A program made the translations under genes and the position numbers. Below, in pieces: positions 13,485-21,920 of a stretch of 33,511 bases of DNA. Every line of letters begins with the position of its first letter. Positions within the stretch are counted from its first letter, which is position 1. The notes below the pieces were generated by a model. That model was given only the letters and a program-made list of their open reading frames with translations. It had not been told where the DNA came from and did no database searches. The stretch spans positions 999,401-1,032,911 of the forward strand of contig NZ_GL985606.1 of assembly GCF_000220835.1 (NCBI RefSeq). The letters are read 5' to 3'. Source of the DNA: Actinomyces sp. oral taxon 448 str. F0400. GTDB lineage: Bacteria > Actinomycetota > Actinomycetes > Actinomycetales > Actinomycetaceae.

Positions 13485-15569
13485 TCAGGCCCGAGCGAGG
13501 GCTTCGCGCGCCCGGGCGGCGACGTTCTCCCCCGTGAAGCCGTACTCGTGGAACAGGTCGGCGGCCGGGGCGGAGGCGCCGAAGTGGTCGATGGAGACGA
13601 TCGCCCCGCCGCTGCCGACGCGCTCGCGCCAGCCCATGGCAATGCCGGCCTCGACGGATACGCGCACGCCGTTCTCGGGCAGGACCGAGGCGCGGTAGGC
13701 CTCGTCCTGCTGGTCGAACCACTCCAGGCAGGGGGCGGAGACGACGCGCGTCGGCGTTCCCCCGGCCTGGAGGAGCTCGCGGGCCTCGACCGCGACCGAG
13801 ACCTCGGAACCGGTGGCGATGATGGTCACCTCAGGGGTGACGGGGACGCCCTCGGCGTCGGTGGCGTCGACCAGGACGTAGGCGCCGCGGCGCACGCCCT
13901 CGCGGGCGGCGAGCGCCGAGGTCAGGACCGGGAGGTTCTGGCGCGACAGGATGATGCCGGCGGGCTCGTGACGGCGCCGCAGCATCTCGACCCAGGCGGC
14001 TGCGGTTTCGTTGGCGTCGGCCGGTCGGACGACGTCGAAGCCGGGAATGGCGCGCAGGGAGGCCAGGTGCTCGATGGGCTGGTGGGTGGGGCCGTCCTCG
14101 CCCACGCCGATCGAGTCGTGGCTCCACACGAAGATGGTGGGGATCCGCATGAGAGCGGCCAGGCGAACGGCTGGGCGCATATAGTCAGCGAAGACCATGA
14201 AGGTGCCGCCGTAGGCCCGAGTCAGGCCGTCCAGAACGATGCCGTTGAGGGCCCCGCCCATGGCGTGCTCGCGCACTCCGAAGTGGATGATGCGCCCCCA
14301 GGGGCCGTCGCCCTCCTCCGCAGCCAGGGAGGCGGGCAGGAAGGAGGGCTCTCCGGCCATGTCCGTCTTGTTGGAGCTGCCCAGGTCGGCCGAGCCGCCC
14401 CACAGCTCGGGGACCACGGGGGCCAGGGCGGAGAGCGTCTCGCCCGAGGCGTTGCGGGTGGCCGCCGAGTCCCCGACCTCCCAGGTCGGCACGGCGGCGT
14501 CGAGACCCGCGGGCGGCTCGCCGGCCAGTAGACGGTCCAGCAGACCGGCCCGCTCGGGGTTGGACGCCCGCCACGCGGTGAAGCGGGCGTCCCAGTCGGC
14601 GCGCTCGGCAGCGGCGCGCTCGGCAGCGTGGGCGCGGGTGCGCTCCAGGACGCCATTGGTGGCGAAGGCCTTCTCGGGGTCCAGGCCGAGAGTCCGCTTG
14701 AGTCCGGCGAGCTCCTCAGCGCCCAGCTTGGCCCCGTGGCTGGACTCCTTGCCCTGTTTGGTGGGGGCGGGCCAGGCGATGATCGTGCGCAGGCGGATGA
14801 GGGAGGGGCGGGCGGTCTCGGCGCGTGCCGCCGCGATGGCCTCGTGGAGGGCGGCGAGATCCTCGTGGTACTGGCCGCCGGCGGTCCAGTCGACCTCGAG
14901 GACCTGCCACCCGTAGGCGGCGAAGCGGGCGGAGGGGTCCTCGGTGAAGGAGAGGTCGGTGTCCCCCTCGATGGAGATGTCGTTGTCGTCGTAGATGGCG
15001 ATGAGGTTGCCCAGCTGCTGGGTGCCGGCCAAGGAGGCGGCCTCGGAGGATACGCCCTCCTGCAGGCAGCCATCGCCCATGAGCGTGTACACGTAATGGT
15101 CGAACACCGACTCGCCGTCGGGTGCGGTGGGGTCCAGCAGGCCGTGCTCGTAACGGGCGGCCATGGCCATGCCCACCGCGTTGGAGAAACCGGCGCCCAG
15201 GGGGCCGGTGGTGGTCTCGACGCCCTTGGTGTGACCGAACTCCGGGTGCCCCGGTGTGAGCGACCCGGCGGTACGCAGCGCTGCGATGTCGGAGACCTCC
15301 AGACCGTAGCCCGCCATGGCCAGCTGAATGTACTGCAGCAGCGAGGCGTGGCCCTCCGAGAGCACGAAGCGGTCGCGACCCAGCCACCGGTCGTCGGCCG
15401 GGTCGCCGATCATCTCGTACTGGTAGAGCAGGTAGGCCGCAGGAGCCAGGGAGATGGCGGAGCCGGGGTGGCCCGAACCGGCCTTCTCCACGGCGTCGGC
15501 GGCCAGGGCCTTGGCGACGTTGATCGCCTTGAGGTCGAGGTCGGTGAGCTGGAGGGTCTCAGCACTCAC
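13485..15569 (-). CDS. tkt: Transketolase
   Basis: Transketolase moves two-carbon units between pentose and hexose phosphates using thiamine diphosphate and a divalent metal. The 694 residues are full length. SGHPGS near residue 32 starts the N-terminal diphosphate domain. The thiamine-diphosphate motif begins MGDGCLQEG and ends about 29 residues later at DDND. The central pyrimidine domain contains FGVREHAMGG with the cofactor-activating Glu, and RPADANE marks the later part. The start is GTG 15567-15569 with AAGGAG 8-9 bases upstream; longer in-frame reading into the upstream region is not conserved in character. It is divergent from the ABC operon and convergent on the FGGY kinase. It would channel D-xylulose-5-phosphate made by both the xylose and ribulose routes. 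It may be the only copy or a locus-specific one. Confidence 0.96.
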   Translation of the reverse strand: MSAETLQLTDLDLKAINVAKALAADAVEKAGSGHPGSAISLAPAAYLLYQYEMIGDPADDRWLGRDRFVLSEGHASLLQYIQLAMAGYGLEVSDIAALRTAGSLTPGHPEFGHTKGVETTTGPLGAGFSNAVGMAMAARYEHGLLDPTAPDGESVFDHYVYTLMGDGCLQEGVSSEAASLAGTQQLGNLIAIYDDNDISIEGDTDLSFTEDPSARFAAYGWQVLEVDWTAGGQYHEDLAALHEAIAAARAETARPSLIRLRTIIAWPAPTKQGKESSHGAKLGAEELAGLKRTLGLDPEKAFATNGVLERTRAHAAERAAAERADWDARFTAWRASNPERAGLLDRLLAGEPPAGLDAAVPTWEVGDSAATRNASGETLSALAPVVPELWGGSADLGSSNKTDMAGEPSFLPASLAAEEGDGPWGRIIHFGVREHAMGGALNGIVLDGLTRAYGGTFMVFADYMRPAVRLAALMRIPTIFVWSHDSIGVGEDGPTHQPIEHLASLRAIPGFDVVRPADANETAAAWVEMLRRRHEPAGIILSRQNLPVLTSALAAREGVRRGAYVLVDATDAEGVPVTPEVTIIATGSEVSVAVEARELLQAGGTPTRVVSAPCLEWFDQQDEAYRASVLPENGVRVSVEAGIAMGWRERVGSGGAIVSIDHFGASAPAADLFHEYGFTGENVAARAREALARA

Positions 15570-15850
15570 TGTGGAACTCCTTACGTCATAGCTGATGGGT
15601 CTGCGTCCGCGCGCCGGGCGGTTCGATGCGGTGCCGGTCGGCATCCTCATGCGGTGCCGGGGAGCGTGGCAAGAAACGTCGTGAACGGATGCTCGCCTCG
15701 GCGTGTCGGATCCGGAGGACATCCTGCCACGGATAGTCCTCCAACGGAACAAAAATATCGGCACGTGCGAGTCAGGCCCGGGATGGTGCGGGTTTACCGA
15801 GTTGACGAGCATCATGGAGAGTCCTTGTTCATGGGGTATCGATCGTCCGC

Positions 15851-15879
15851 TTGACTTTGCAGTTGCGTGGTGCCACACT
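15851..15879 (+). promoter_or_regulatory. Candidate promoter of the ABC sugar-import operon
   Basis: TTGACT (15851-15856) is a good -35 hexamer, followed after 17 bases by CACACT (15874-15879), a weak -10. The predicted start lies just before the operator at 15893, consistent with repression by the operon's LacI protein. Confidence 0.45.
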
Positions 15880-15892
15880 TCATCCGCCGCGT

Positions 15893-15908
15893 TTTGAACC
15901 GGTCCAAA
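15893..15908. promoter_or_regulatory. LacI-family operator upstream of the ABC operon
   Basis: TTTGAACCGGTCCAAA is a 16-base palindrome with a central CG and one mismatched pair, the usual layout of LacI/GalR operators. It sits downstream of the candidate promoter and about 65 bases before the lipoprotein gene. The LacI regulator encoded last in this operon (20780) is the natural candidate to bind it, giving autoregulation. Confidence 0.6.
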
Positions 15909-15973
15909 GAAGGGGCGGACGACGACGGCGTGTGCTCGACGGCGAGCGCAACGAGTTCCGATGGAGGATTGAC

Positions 15974-17008
15974 ATGAAGCGTGGTTTCAAGTCCGCACTC
16001 GTGGCCGGCGTGGCCTGTGCGGCGCTCGCGCTGGCCGGTTGCGCGGGCGGCAAGGGCGCCAGCTCATCCGGGGGCACCGCCGGGGCGGGAGGGGACTCGG
16101 GTTCCACCTCGGTGGCCTTCGTTCCCAAGGTCCAGGGGATTCCGTTCTTCGAGGCCATGAACTCCGGCGGCCAGGACGCCGGCGAGGAGTTCGGCTTCCA
16201 ATGGGTCTACAGCGGTCCGACCACCGCCGACCCTGCGGCCCAGAGCGAGGTCGTCCGCTCCCTCATGCAGCAGCGGGTCGACGCCCTCATGGTCGCCCCG
16301 AACGATCCCGACTCCATGGCACCGGTTATCACCGAGGCCCAGGGGCAGGGCATCAAAGTCGGTACGGCCGACACCGATGCCTCGAGCTCCAGCCGTGAGG
16401 TCTTCGTGACGCAGGCGACCGAGGAGGCCATCGGAACCGCCCTCCTGGAGCAGATCGCCGCGCCCCTGAACGGGGAGGGCGAGGTCGCCATCGTCTCGTG
16501 CGGCCAGACCGCGGCCAACCTCAACGCCTGGATCAAGGTCATCCAGGACAAGGCCGCCACCGACTACCCCGACCTCAAGATCGTCGAGACCGTCTACGCC
16601 GACGAGGACCAGGCCAAGGCGGTCACGATGGCCAAGAACCTCATCAATGCCTACCCCGACCTCAAGGGTCTCATCGGCCCGTGCACCACCGCGGCGCCCG
16701 GTGTCGCCCAGGCGGTCCAGGAATCGGGCAAGACCGGGCAGATCCACACCACCGGTGTCGGCACGCCCCAGGCGATGCTGCCCTACCTCCAGGACGGCTC
16801 CTCATCGGCCTCCGTTCTCTGGGACGTGGAGAACCTCGGCTACCTCACCGCCTGGGCCGGGTGGAAGCTGGCCCAGGGCGAAACCTTCGCGCCGACCCAG
16901 GACGTCGGCCGCATCTCAGGGGTCACCTACGACGAGTCCTCCAAGACTCTGGTCATGGGCCGCCCACTGATCCTGACAGCGGACAACGCCGGAGACTACG
17001 ACTACTGA
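15974..17008 (+). CDS. Sugar ABC transporter substrate-binding lipoprotein, RhaS/LsrB-like
   Basis: This 344-residue periplasmic-binding-protein-fold lipoprotein captures a sugar outside the membrane. A lysine/arginine-rich start and hydrophobic stretch lead to the lipobox LAGC with Cys23, followed by a Gly/Ser linker. The mature protein has VAFVPKVQGIPFFEAMNSGG and YSGPTTADPAAQ near its start, typical of rhamnose- and autoinducer-2-type binding proteins. ATG 15974 is preceded by GGAGGA. It heads a five-gene unit with an ATPase, two permeases and a LacI regulator. No rhamnose catabolic genes and no lsr kinase or aldolase are present, so the true ligand is unknown. The nearby TIM-barrel isomerase at 21921 may use it. 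Confidence 0.9.
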   Translation: MKRGFKSALVAGVACAALALAGCAGGKGASSSGGTAGAGGDSGSTSVAFVPKVQGIPFFEAMNSGGQDAGEEFGFQWVYSGPTTADPAAQSEVVRSLMQQRVDALMVAPNDPDSMAPVITEAQGQGIKVGTADTDASSSSREVFVTQATEEAIGTALLEQIAAPLNGEGEVAIVSCGQTAANLNAWIKVIQDKAATDYPDLKIVETVYADEDQAKAVTMAKNLINAYPDLKGLIGPCTTAAPGVAQAVQESGKTGQIHTTGVGTPQAMLPYLQDGSSSASVLWDVENLGYLTAWAGWKLAQGETFAPTQDVGRISGVTYDESSKTLVMGRPLILTADNAGDYDY

Positions 17009-17126
17009 CCCACCGATCGTGCGGCGACGCTCGACCCGGGTGCGGGGTCGCAGGCCGGCCCCGCACCCGGTGCCCGCGCGGACCGTCGCAGAGCGGTCGG
17101 GGAAGCCGGTCGGAAAGACGCGGAAC

Positions 17127-18674
17127 ATGACAGATGATGCGATGACTGAGGACTCGCCGAACGACGTCCTCCAGGTTCGCGGTATTGACAAGAGATACGG
17201 CGGGGTGCATGCACTGCGCCAGGTGACCTGGTCGGTCAGGAGCGGCGAAGTGCACGGCCTGGTCGGGGAGAACGGCGCCGGCAAGTCCACCCTGATCAAG
17301 ATGATCAGCGGCGCCGAGATGCCCGACGAGGGGATCGTCCTCGTCGACGGCTCGCAGGTTCCCTCGGGGGACACGCAGGCGGCGCTCGCGGCCGGCGTCT
17401 CCCCGGTCTACCAGGAGCCGCAGCTGTTCGCCGACCTCACCGTCGAGGAGAACATCTTCCTGGGACGCGAGGAGACCCGGTTCGGGAAGGTCGACTGGGC
17501 GGATCAGCGCGGCCGCGTCGAGGCGCTCCTCGAACGTCTGAAGCTCGAGCCCGGCATCATGCACAAGCGGGTCGCCGACTTGCCGGTCGGCGAGCAGCAG
17601 CTGGTGTCGATCGCCAAGGCCTTCGCCGTCGACGTGCGGCTGCTCATTCTCGACGAGCCCAGTGCGATCCTCGCCAGCTCCGACATCGACCGTCTCTTCG
17701 AGATCGTCAGGGGTCTGCGGGACGAGGGCATCGGCGTCATCTACATCTCTCACCGCCTCGATGAGCTCGGGCGGATCACCGACAGGATCACCGTCATGCG
17801 CGACGGATCGGTGATCGGGACCTATCCCGCGCGCGAGATGTCGCCGACGAAGATCGCCCGGGCGATGGTCGGAGACAAGTTCGAGGTCGCCGACCGTTCC
17901 GACAGGCGCAGCGTCGTGACCGACGAGGTCGTTCTGTCCGCCAGCTCCCTGTCTCAGGGGCCTCGGCTGACGAACGCGTCCTTCGACCTGCACCGGGGTG
18001 AGATCCTCGGGATCTACGGATTGATCGGTTCCGGGACCACCGAGTTGGTGCGCGCCCTGTACGGGATCGTGCCCGCCGCCTCCGGCGAGATCCGCGTCAA
18101 GGGGGAGAAGGCGGAGATCCGCTCTCCTCATCAGGCGATGAGACTGGGCATGGCCATGCTGCCGGGCAACCGGAAGCTCCAGGGCGTCTTCCTGCCCAAG
18201 AGCCTGTCCTTCAACCTCAGCTCCAGTCACCTGCCCTTCTTCTCCCGGCTCGGGTTCTTCAGCTATGCGCGGGAGAGGCGGTCCGTGGAGGAGTTCATCG
18301 CCCGTCTTCGGGTCAAGGCGCCGGGCCCGTCCACCATTATCGGGTCGCTGTCAGGAGGCAACCAGCAGAAGGTGGTCATGGCCAGGCAGCTGGTCGAGGC
18401 CCCCGAGATCCTCCTGGTCGAGGAGCCGACCCAGGGGGTGGACGTCGGGGCGAAGGCTGAGATCCACCAGTTGATCCTCGACCACGCGGCGCAGGGGCGC
18501 TCCGCGATCGTCGTCTCGACGGACCTGGAGGAGATCCGTTTCCTCTCCGACAGGATCCTCGTCATGAGGCACGGGGAGTCGACGGTGGAGATGGACGGGG
18601 AGGTCTCCGCCGTCTCCCTTCTGAGCGCCGCGTCGGGCGAGGTGGAAGAGGCGGAAGTGGAGGAGAGGGTATGA
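17127..18674 (+). CDS. Sugar ABC transporter ATP-binding protein (two ABC domains)
   Basis: This 515-residue cytoplasmic ATPase has two ABC domains, as in RbsA/LsrA/RhaT proteins. The first has Walker A GENGAGKST at 47-55, a degenerate signature (LPVGEQQ near 152) and Walker B LLILDEPSA at 172-180. The second has the family's usual degenerate Walker A (GLIGSGTTEL) but a good signature (LSGGNQQK) and LLVEEPTQGVD. The start ATG 17127 has GGAA upstream; in-frame ATG 17142 is an alternative. It follows the lipoprotein stop by 118 bases and overlaps the next gene by four bases (ATGA). It powers the two permeases that follow. Confidence 0.95.
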   Translation: MTDDAMTEDSPNDVLQVRGIDKRYGGVHALRQVTWSVRSGEVHGLVGENGAGKSTLIKMISGAEMPDEGIVLVDGSQVPSGDTQAALAAGVSPVYQEPQLFADLTVEENIFLGREETRFGKVDWADQRGRVEALLERLKLEPGIMHKRVADLPVGEQQLVSIAKAFAVDVRLLILDEPSAILASSDIDRLFEIVRGLRDEGIGVIYISHRLDELGRITDRITVMRDGSVIGTYPAREMSPTKIARAMVGDKFEVADRSDRRSVVTDEVVLSASSLSQGPRLTNASFDLHRGEILGIYGLIGSGTTELVRALYGIVPAASGEIRVKGEKAEIRSPHQAMRLGMAMLPGNRKLQGVFLPKSLSFNLSSSHLPFFSRLGFFSYARERRSVEEFIARLRVKAPGPSTIIGSLSGGNQQKVVMARQLVEAPEILLVEEPTQGVDVGAKAEIHQLILDHAAQGRSAIVVSTDLEEIRFLSDRILVMRHGESTVEMDGEVSAVSLLSAASGEVEEAEVEERV

Positions 18675-19681
18675 CACCGCGCATCATCGAACGACTGTCC
18701 CTGTTGGGAGCGGGACGGCGCAGGAGCCGCCGCCTCCTCGAGGGGCAGGAGGCCGTTCTCATCGTCGTGATCGCCCTCCTGTGGGTGGCCATGGGGGTGA
18801 CGACACCGACCTTCATGGAACCGGCGAGCGTCTTCGCGATCTTCTACACGATCGCCCCCATCGCGGTGATCGGGATCGCCATGACGCCCATCATGTGCAC
18901 GGCGGGGATCGACGTGTCGGTGGGCGCCTCGCTCGCCGTCGTCATGGTTGTCGTCTCCAAGCTCATCCGCGACGCGGGGGTCGGCGCGCCCGTGGCGATC
19001 CTGGCCGCCCTGGCCATCGGGGCGCTCCTGGGCGCGGTCAACGCCGTGCTCATCGCCTTCGGACGGGTGCCCGCCATGGTGTGCACCTTCGGGACGCTCA
19101 ACGTCTTCCGTTACATCGCCCTTCAGATCTTCGGGGACGCCCAGGTCTCCGGAGTCCCGGGCACCCTCGGGTTTCTGGGCGGCAACCTCCAGCAGGCACA
19201 GTTCCTCGGCCTGCCGTACGCCATGTGGCTCGCCCTCATTCTGACCGCGGCGGTCTGGTACTACATGAGGAATTGGGCGACGGGTCGGCACATCTACGCC
19301 ATCGGCAACGACCCGAACGCCGCCCGGCTCGCCGGGGTCAAGGTCCGACGCCGGTTGTTCGAGCTCTACGTCTTCTGCGGGATGATGGTCGGCCTGGCCG
19401 CGGTCATCTCCGTGGGCGGCGGCGGCCTCATCCAGCAGAACGTCGGCTACGGCATGGAGATGTCGGTTATCGCGGCCTGCGTCATCGGCGGCACCTCCGT
19501 CGTCGGCGGTCGCGGGACGGTCCTGGGCACGCTCCTGGGCGCAGTCCTGGTCGGCTCCGTCCAGGCGGCCGTCATCCACCTCCACCTTCCCACCGAGATC
19601 ACCCAGCTCTTCGTCGGGGTCATCATCCTCGTCGCCGTGGGTGTCGACCTGCTTCGCCAGTCCAGGAGGGCCCGCGCATGA
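18671..19681 (+). CDS. Sugar ABC transporter permease 1 (RbsC/LsrC/RhaP family)
   Basis: This 336-residue membrane protein has about 9-10 hydrophobic segments and the carbohydrate-uptake-2 permease motif GIDVSVGAS near residue 78. Two Gly-rich segments close to the end (GGGGLIQQNVGYG and CVIGGTSVVGGRG) are also typical. The basic N-terminus (GRRRSRR) fits an inside orientation. ATG 18671 overlaps the ATPase stop as ATGA, and its own stop overlaps the next start the same way, so the three proteins are translationally coupled. It pairs with permease 2 as a heterodimeric channel. Confidence 0.94.
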   Translation: MTPRIIERLSLLGAGRRRSRRLLEGQEAVLIVVIALLWVAMGVTTPTFMEPASVFAIFYTIAPIAVIGIAMTPIMCTAGIDVSVGASLAVVMVVVSKLIRDAGVGAPVAILAALAIGALLGAVNAVLIAFGRVPAMVCTFGTLNVFRYIALQIFGDAQVSGVPGTLGFLGGNLQQAQFLGLPYAMWLALILTAAVWYYMRNWATGRHIYAIGNDPNAARLAGVKVRRRLFELYVFCGMMVGLAAVISVGGGGLIQQNVGYGMEMSVIAACVIGGTSVVGGRGTVLGTLLGAVLVGSVQAAVIHLHLPTEITQLFVGVIILVAVGVDLLRQSRRARA

Positions 19682-20775
19682 CCTCAACCACCACAGCACC
19701 GGGGACGGCGCCCGCGCACAAGGACCCCGTCGAGGACCGCGTCGGCGAGTCGCTTCCCGCCCGCATGCTCCGCGTCCTGCTCACCGAGAGAGTGGCCGCC
19801 CTCGCCCTGCTCACCGTCATGCTGGTGGCGGTCTTCATGGCCCTGAGCAGCCAGGGCTACCTGTTCGCGCCCTTCGACGCCATCTACATGGCCTCCTCCC
19901 TTCAGTCGCTGGTCCCGATCGCCCTGCTCGCGCTCGCGGAGATGTTCGTCATCATCTCCGGGTACTCCGGGATCGACTTGTCGGTCGGTGCCATCGTGTC
20001 CCTGGCCGGGATGCTCTTCGGTTATCTGGTGCAGATCGCCGGGATGCCGTTGCTGCCGGCCGTTCTGGTCACCGTGATCGCGGGCGGGGTCCTGGGAGCC
20101 GTCAACGGCGTCCTCGTCGGCTACTTCCGGTTCCCGCCTCTGATCGCCACCCTCGCGACCCAGTACGCCTACGCGTCGATCGCCATGGTCGTCAGCGGTC
20201 AGGCGCCGATCTCGGGCGACAGGATCACCGCCTCCAACGGGGTGCTCACCGGTCGCATCGCGCTGTGGGGCGATGTGCTCCTGCCCGTCCAGGTTCTGAC
20301 CTTTCTGCTGCCCAGCGTCGTCGTCGCCTGGATCCTGCTGGAGAGGATGGCCTGGGGGCGCTCCCTGCTGGCGGTGGGGACCAACGAGGTCGCTGCCGAG
20401 TACGCGGCCCAGAACGTCAGGGCGGTGCGGGCGTCGGCCTATCTCGCCTCGGGTCTGCTGTGCGGCCTGGCCGCCGTCGTCAACGTGGCCCAGTACGCCT
20501 CGGCTCGCCCTGACGCCGGTACGACCGGCAGCGGGATGGCCCTGCCGGCCATCACCATCGCCGCCCTCGGCGGGGTGCTCATCCAGGGAGGATTCGGACG
20601 CGTCAGCGGCGTGATCACGAGTGCGCTGCTGATCACCTGGCTCAATGCCGGACTGCTGATCTCCATGGAGGGGTCCGCCGGCTCTCGCGCCCAGCTGCTC
20701 GCACTGGGCCTGGTCCTGATCGCTTCGATCCTGGTCAACAGCTATGCCGCTCGCCGTTACCGGATGAGAGACTGA
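19678..20775 (+). CDS. Sugar ABC transporter permease 2 (RbsC/LsrD/RhaQ family)
   Basis: This 365-residue multi-spanning protein has the same family motif (SGIDLSVGAIVSLAG) and the C-terminal ALGGVLIQGGFGRVSG segment. A cytoplasmic N-terminal tail of about 45 residues, rich in Thr, Ala and Pro, precedes the first membrane segment. The start ATG overlaps the permease 1 stop (ATGA). Only four bases separate its stop from the LacI regulator's GTG. Two distinct permeases in one operon are the arrangement of rhamnose, autoinducer-2 and erythritol importers, in contrast to the single-permease transporter at 31212. Confidence 0.94.
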   Translation: MTSTTTAPGTAPAHKDPVEDRVGESLPARMLRVLLTERVAALALLTVMLVAVFMALSSQGYLFAPFDAIYMASSLQSLVPIALLALAEMFVIISGYSGIDLSVGAIVSLAGMLFGYLVQIAGMPLLPAVLVTVIAGGVLGAVNGVLVGYFRFPPLIATLATQYAYASIAMVVSGQAPISGDRITASNGVLTGRIALWGDVLLPVQVLTFLLPSVVVAWILLERMAWGRSLLAVGTNEVAAEYAAQNVRAVRASAYLASGLLCGLAAVVNVAQYASARPDAGTTGSGMALPAITIAALGGVLIQGGFGRVSGVITSALLITWLNAGLLISMEGSAGSRAQLLALGLVLIASILVNSYAARRYRMRD

Positions 20776-20779
20776 CCCC

Positions 20780-21796
20780 GTGGACTCGGACCGCAACAGG
20801 AAGCTGAGCATCCGGGAGGTCGCACGCCTGGCGGGCACGTCCGTGGGCACCGTCTCCAACGTGTTCAACCACCCCGAGCGCGTCAGCGGCGCTCTGCGCC
20901 GTAGGGTCGAGCGGGTCGTCGAGGCGAGTGGATTCTCCCCGAACGCGACCGCACGAGCCCTGAGCCTGGGTCGGTCCTCCCTCGTCGGCACGGTGTTCTT
21001 CGACATCTCGAACCCGTTCTTCGCTGAGACGGCCCACGGGCTGGGGCGGTGCTTCGAGGCCTCGGGGTGTTCGATCGTCGTGGCCGAGACGGGGCAGATC
21101 GCCGAGGTGGAGAAGCGGGCTCTGCTCAGCCTGGAGCGCGTGGGTGTCGACGCGGTCATTGTGTGCTCGACCGGCGGGTGCTGGGAGGAACTGGCGCGGC
21201 TGAGGGACTGCGGGGTACCCGTCCTGCTCATGGCCCAGCGCAGCGAGCGCCCCGGCTTCCCGGCGGTCGGCGTGAACGACTACGAGGGGATGCGCAAGAT
21301 CGCCGCGCACCTGTGCTCCAGGGGGATGACCAGGTTCTGCTTCGTCAATGAGGGGATCCGGGCGACCCAGCACAAGGACCGGTGGTCGGGATTCGCCGAC
21401 GAGCTCGCGAGCCGGTCGCTGGACCTGGAGTCGGTCGACGTCCAGTGGGCCTCCGGGCCGACCTGGGACGGCGGTTACGAGGTGGCCCGGCGCGTGCTCG
21501 CTGGCGGGCGCGGGCACTGGCCGGACGCTTTCGTGTGCCTCAACGACTACCTGGCGCTCGGCGTGTCCAAGGCGGTCACTGAGCTCGGACTGCGCGTCGG
21601 CGCCGACGTCGGGGTCTCGGGCTTCGACGACGTTCCCTACGCCTCGGTCGTCGAGGCGCCCCTGACGACGGTGCGTCAGCCGATCGCCGAGATGTGCGAG
21701 TTCATCGCCGGTGAGGTCGTCTCCAGCTTCGAGAACGGCGCCCCGGTATCGGGCAGGACTTTCGAGGCCGAGTTGGTCGTCAGGCAATCGGCATAG
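20780..21796 (+). CDS. LacI-family transcriptional regulator of the ABC operon
   Basis: The 338 residues start with the LacI helix-turn-helix and hinge (IREVARLAGTSVGTVSNVFNHP near 11-32, then a hinge helix at NATARALSLGRSS). A periplasmic-binding-protein-like effector domain follows, ending with VSGFDDVPYASVVEAPLTTVRQP. These proteins normally repress sugar operons until they bind the sugar or a derivative. The GTG start is four bases after the permease 2 stop, so it is co-transcribed with the transporter and probably autoregulates through the operator at 15893-15908. A strong terminator follows its stop. Confidence 0.92.
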   Translation: MDSDRNRKLSIREVARLAGTSVGTVSNVFNHPERVSGALRRRVERVVEASGFSPNATARALSLGRSSLVGTVFFDISNPFFAETAHGLGRCFEASGCSIVVAETGQIAEVEKRALLSLERVGVDAVIVCSTGGCWEELARLRDCGVPVLLMAQRSERPGFPAVGVNDYEGMRKIAAHLCSRGMTRFCFVNEGIRATQHKDRWSGFADELASRSLDLESVDVQWASGPTWDGGYEVARRVLAGGRGHWPDAFVCLNDYLALGVSKAVTELGLRVGADVGVSGFDDVPYASVVEAPLTTVRQPIAEMCEFIAGEVVSSFENGAPVSGRTFEAELVVRQSA

Positions 21797-21798
21797 CC

Positions 21799-21843
21799 CG
21801 GTCACCGGTGGTCCGCTCAGGTTGAGCGGACCACCGGTGACCG
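21799..21843 (+). terminator. Strong rho-independent terminator ending the ABC operon
   Basis: Perfect 21-base arms (21799-21819 and 21823-21843) flank a 3-base loop GGT. They begin three bases after the LacI gene stop, and the downstream sequence is T-rich (TTATTCCTCACATTTTAT). It isolates the ABC operon from the isomerase gene at 21921. Confidence 0.93.
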
Positions 21844-21855
21844 CAGTTATTCCTC

Positions 21856-21892
21856 ACATTTTATATTTCACACATCCCATATTTCGTACATT
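21856..21892 (+). promoter_or_regulatory. AT-rich regulatory stretch before the TIM-barrel isomerase gene
   Basis: In very GC-rich surroundings, this stretch is mostly A and T. It contains a direct repeat ATATTTC at 21863-21869 and 21879-21885 (period 16). Placed right after a terminator and 30-60 bases before a GTG start, it is probably the promoter, possibly with an operator. I cannot assign clean -35 and -10 hexamers. Confidence 0.5.
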
Positions 21893-21920
21893 GGAATGAC
21901 GAATCGGAGAGGAGCCCGGC

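Larger units (their letters stand above)
15570..15973. other. 404-base divergent intergenic region between transketolase and the ABC operon
   Basis: No convincing gene is present. The right part holds a promoter and a LacI-type operator for the ABC operon (listed separately). The left part must contain the transketolase promoter on the minus strand, but I cannot place it with confidence. A 12-base sequence ATGCGGTGCCGG occurs twice (near 15627 and 15650), and a short A-rich run (ACAAAAATATC) lies near 15750. Confidence 0.6.

Noticed and set aside
18263-19699. Minus-strand open frame rich in Asp/Gly/His opposite the ABC ATPase and permease
   Set aside because: It has the repetitive acidic composition of an antisense GC-rich frame and crosses two real genes.
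15974-20775. Assignment of the ABC operon as a dedicated rhamnose or autoinducer-2 importer
   Set aside because: The family resemblance is real, but no rhamnose or lsr catabolic gene lies in the window, so the specificity is left open.
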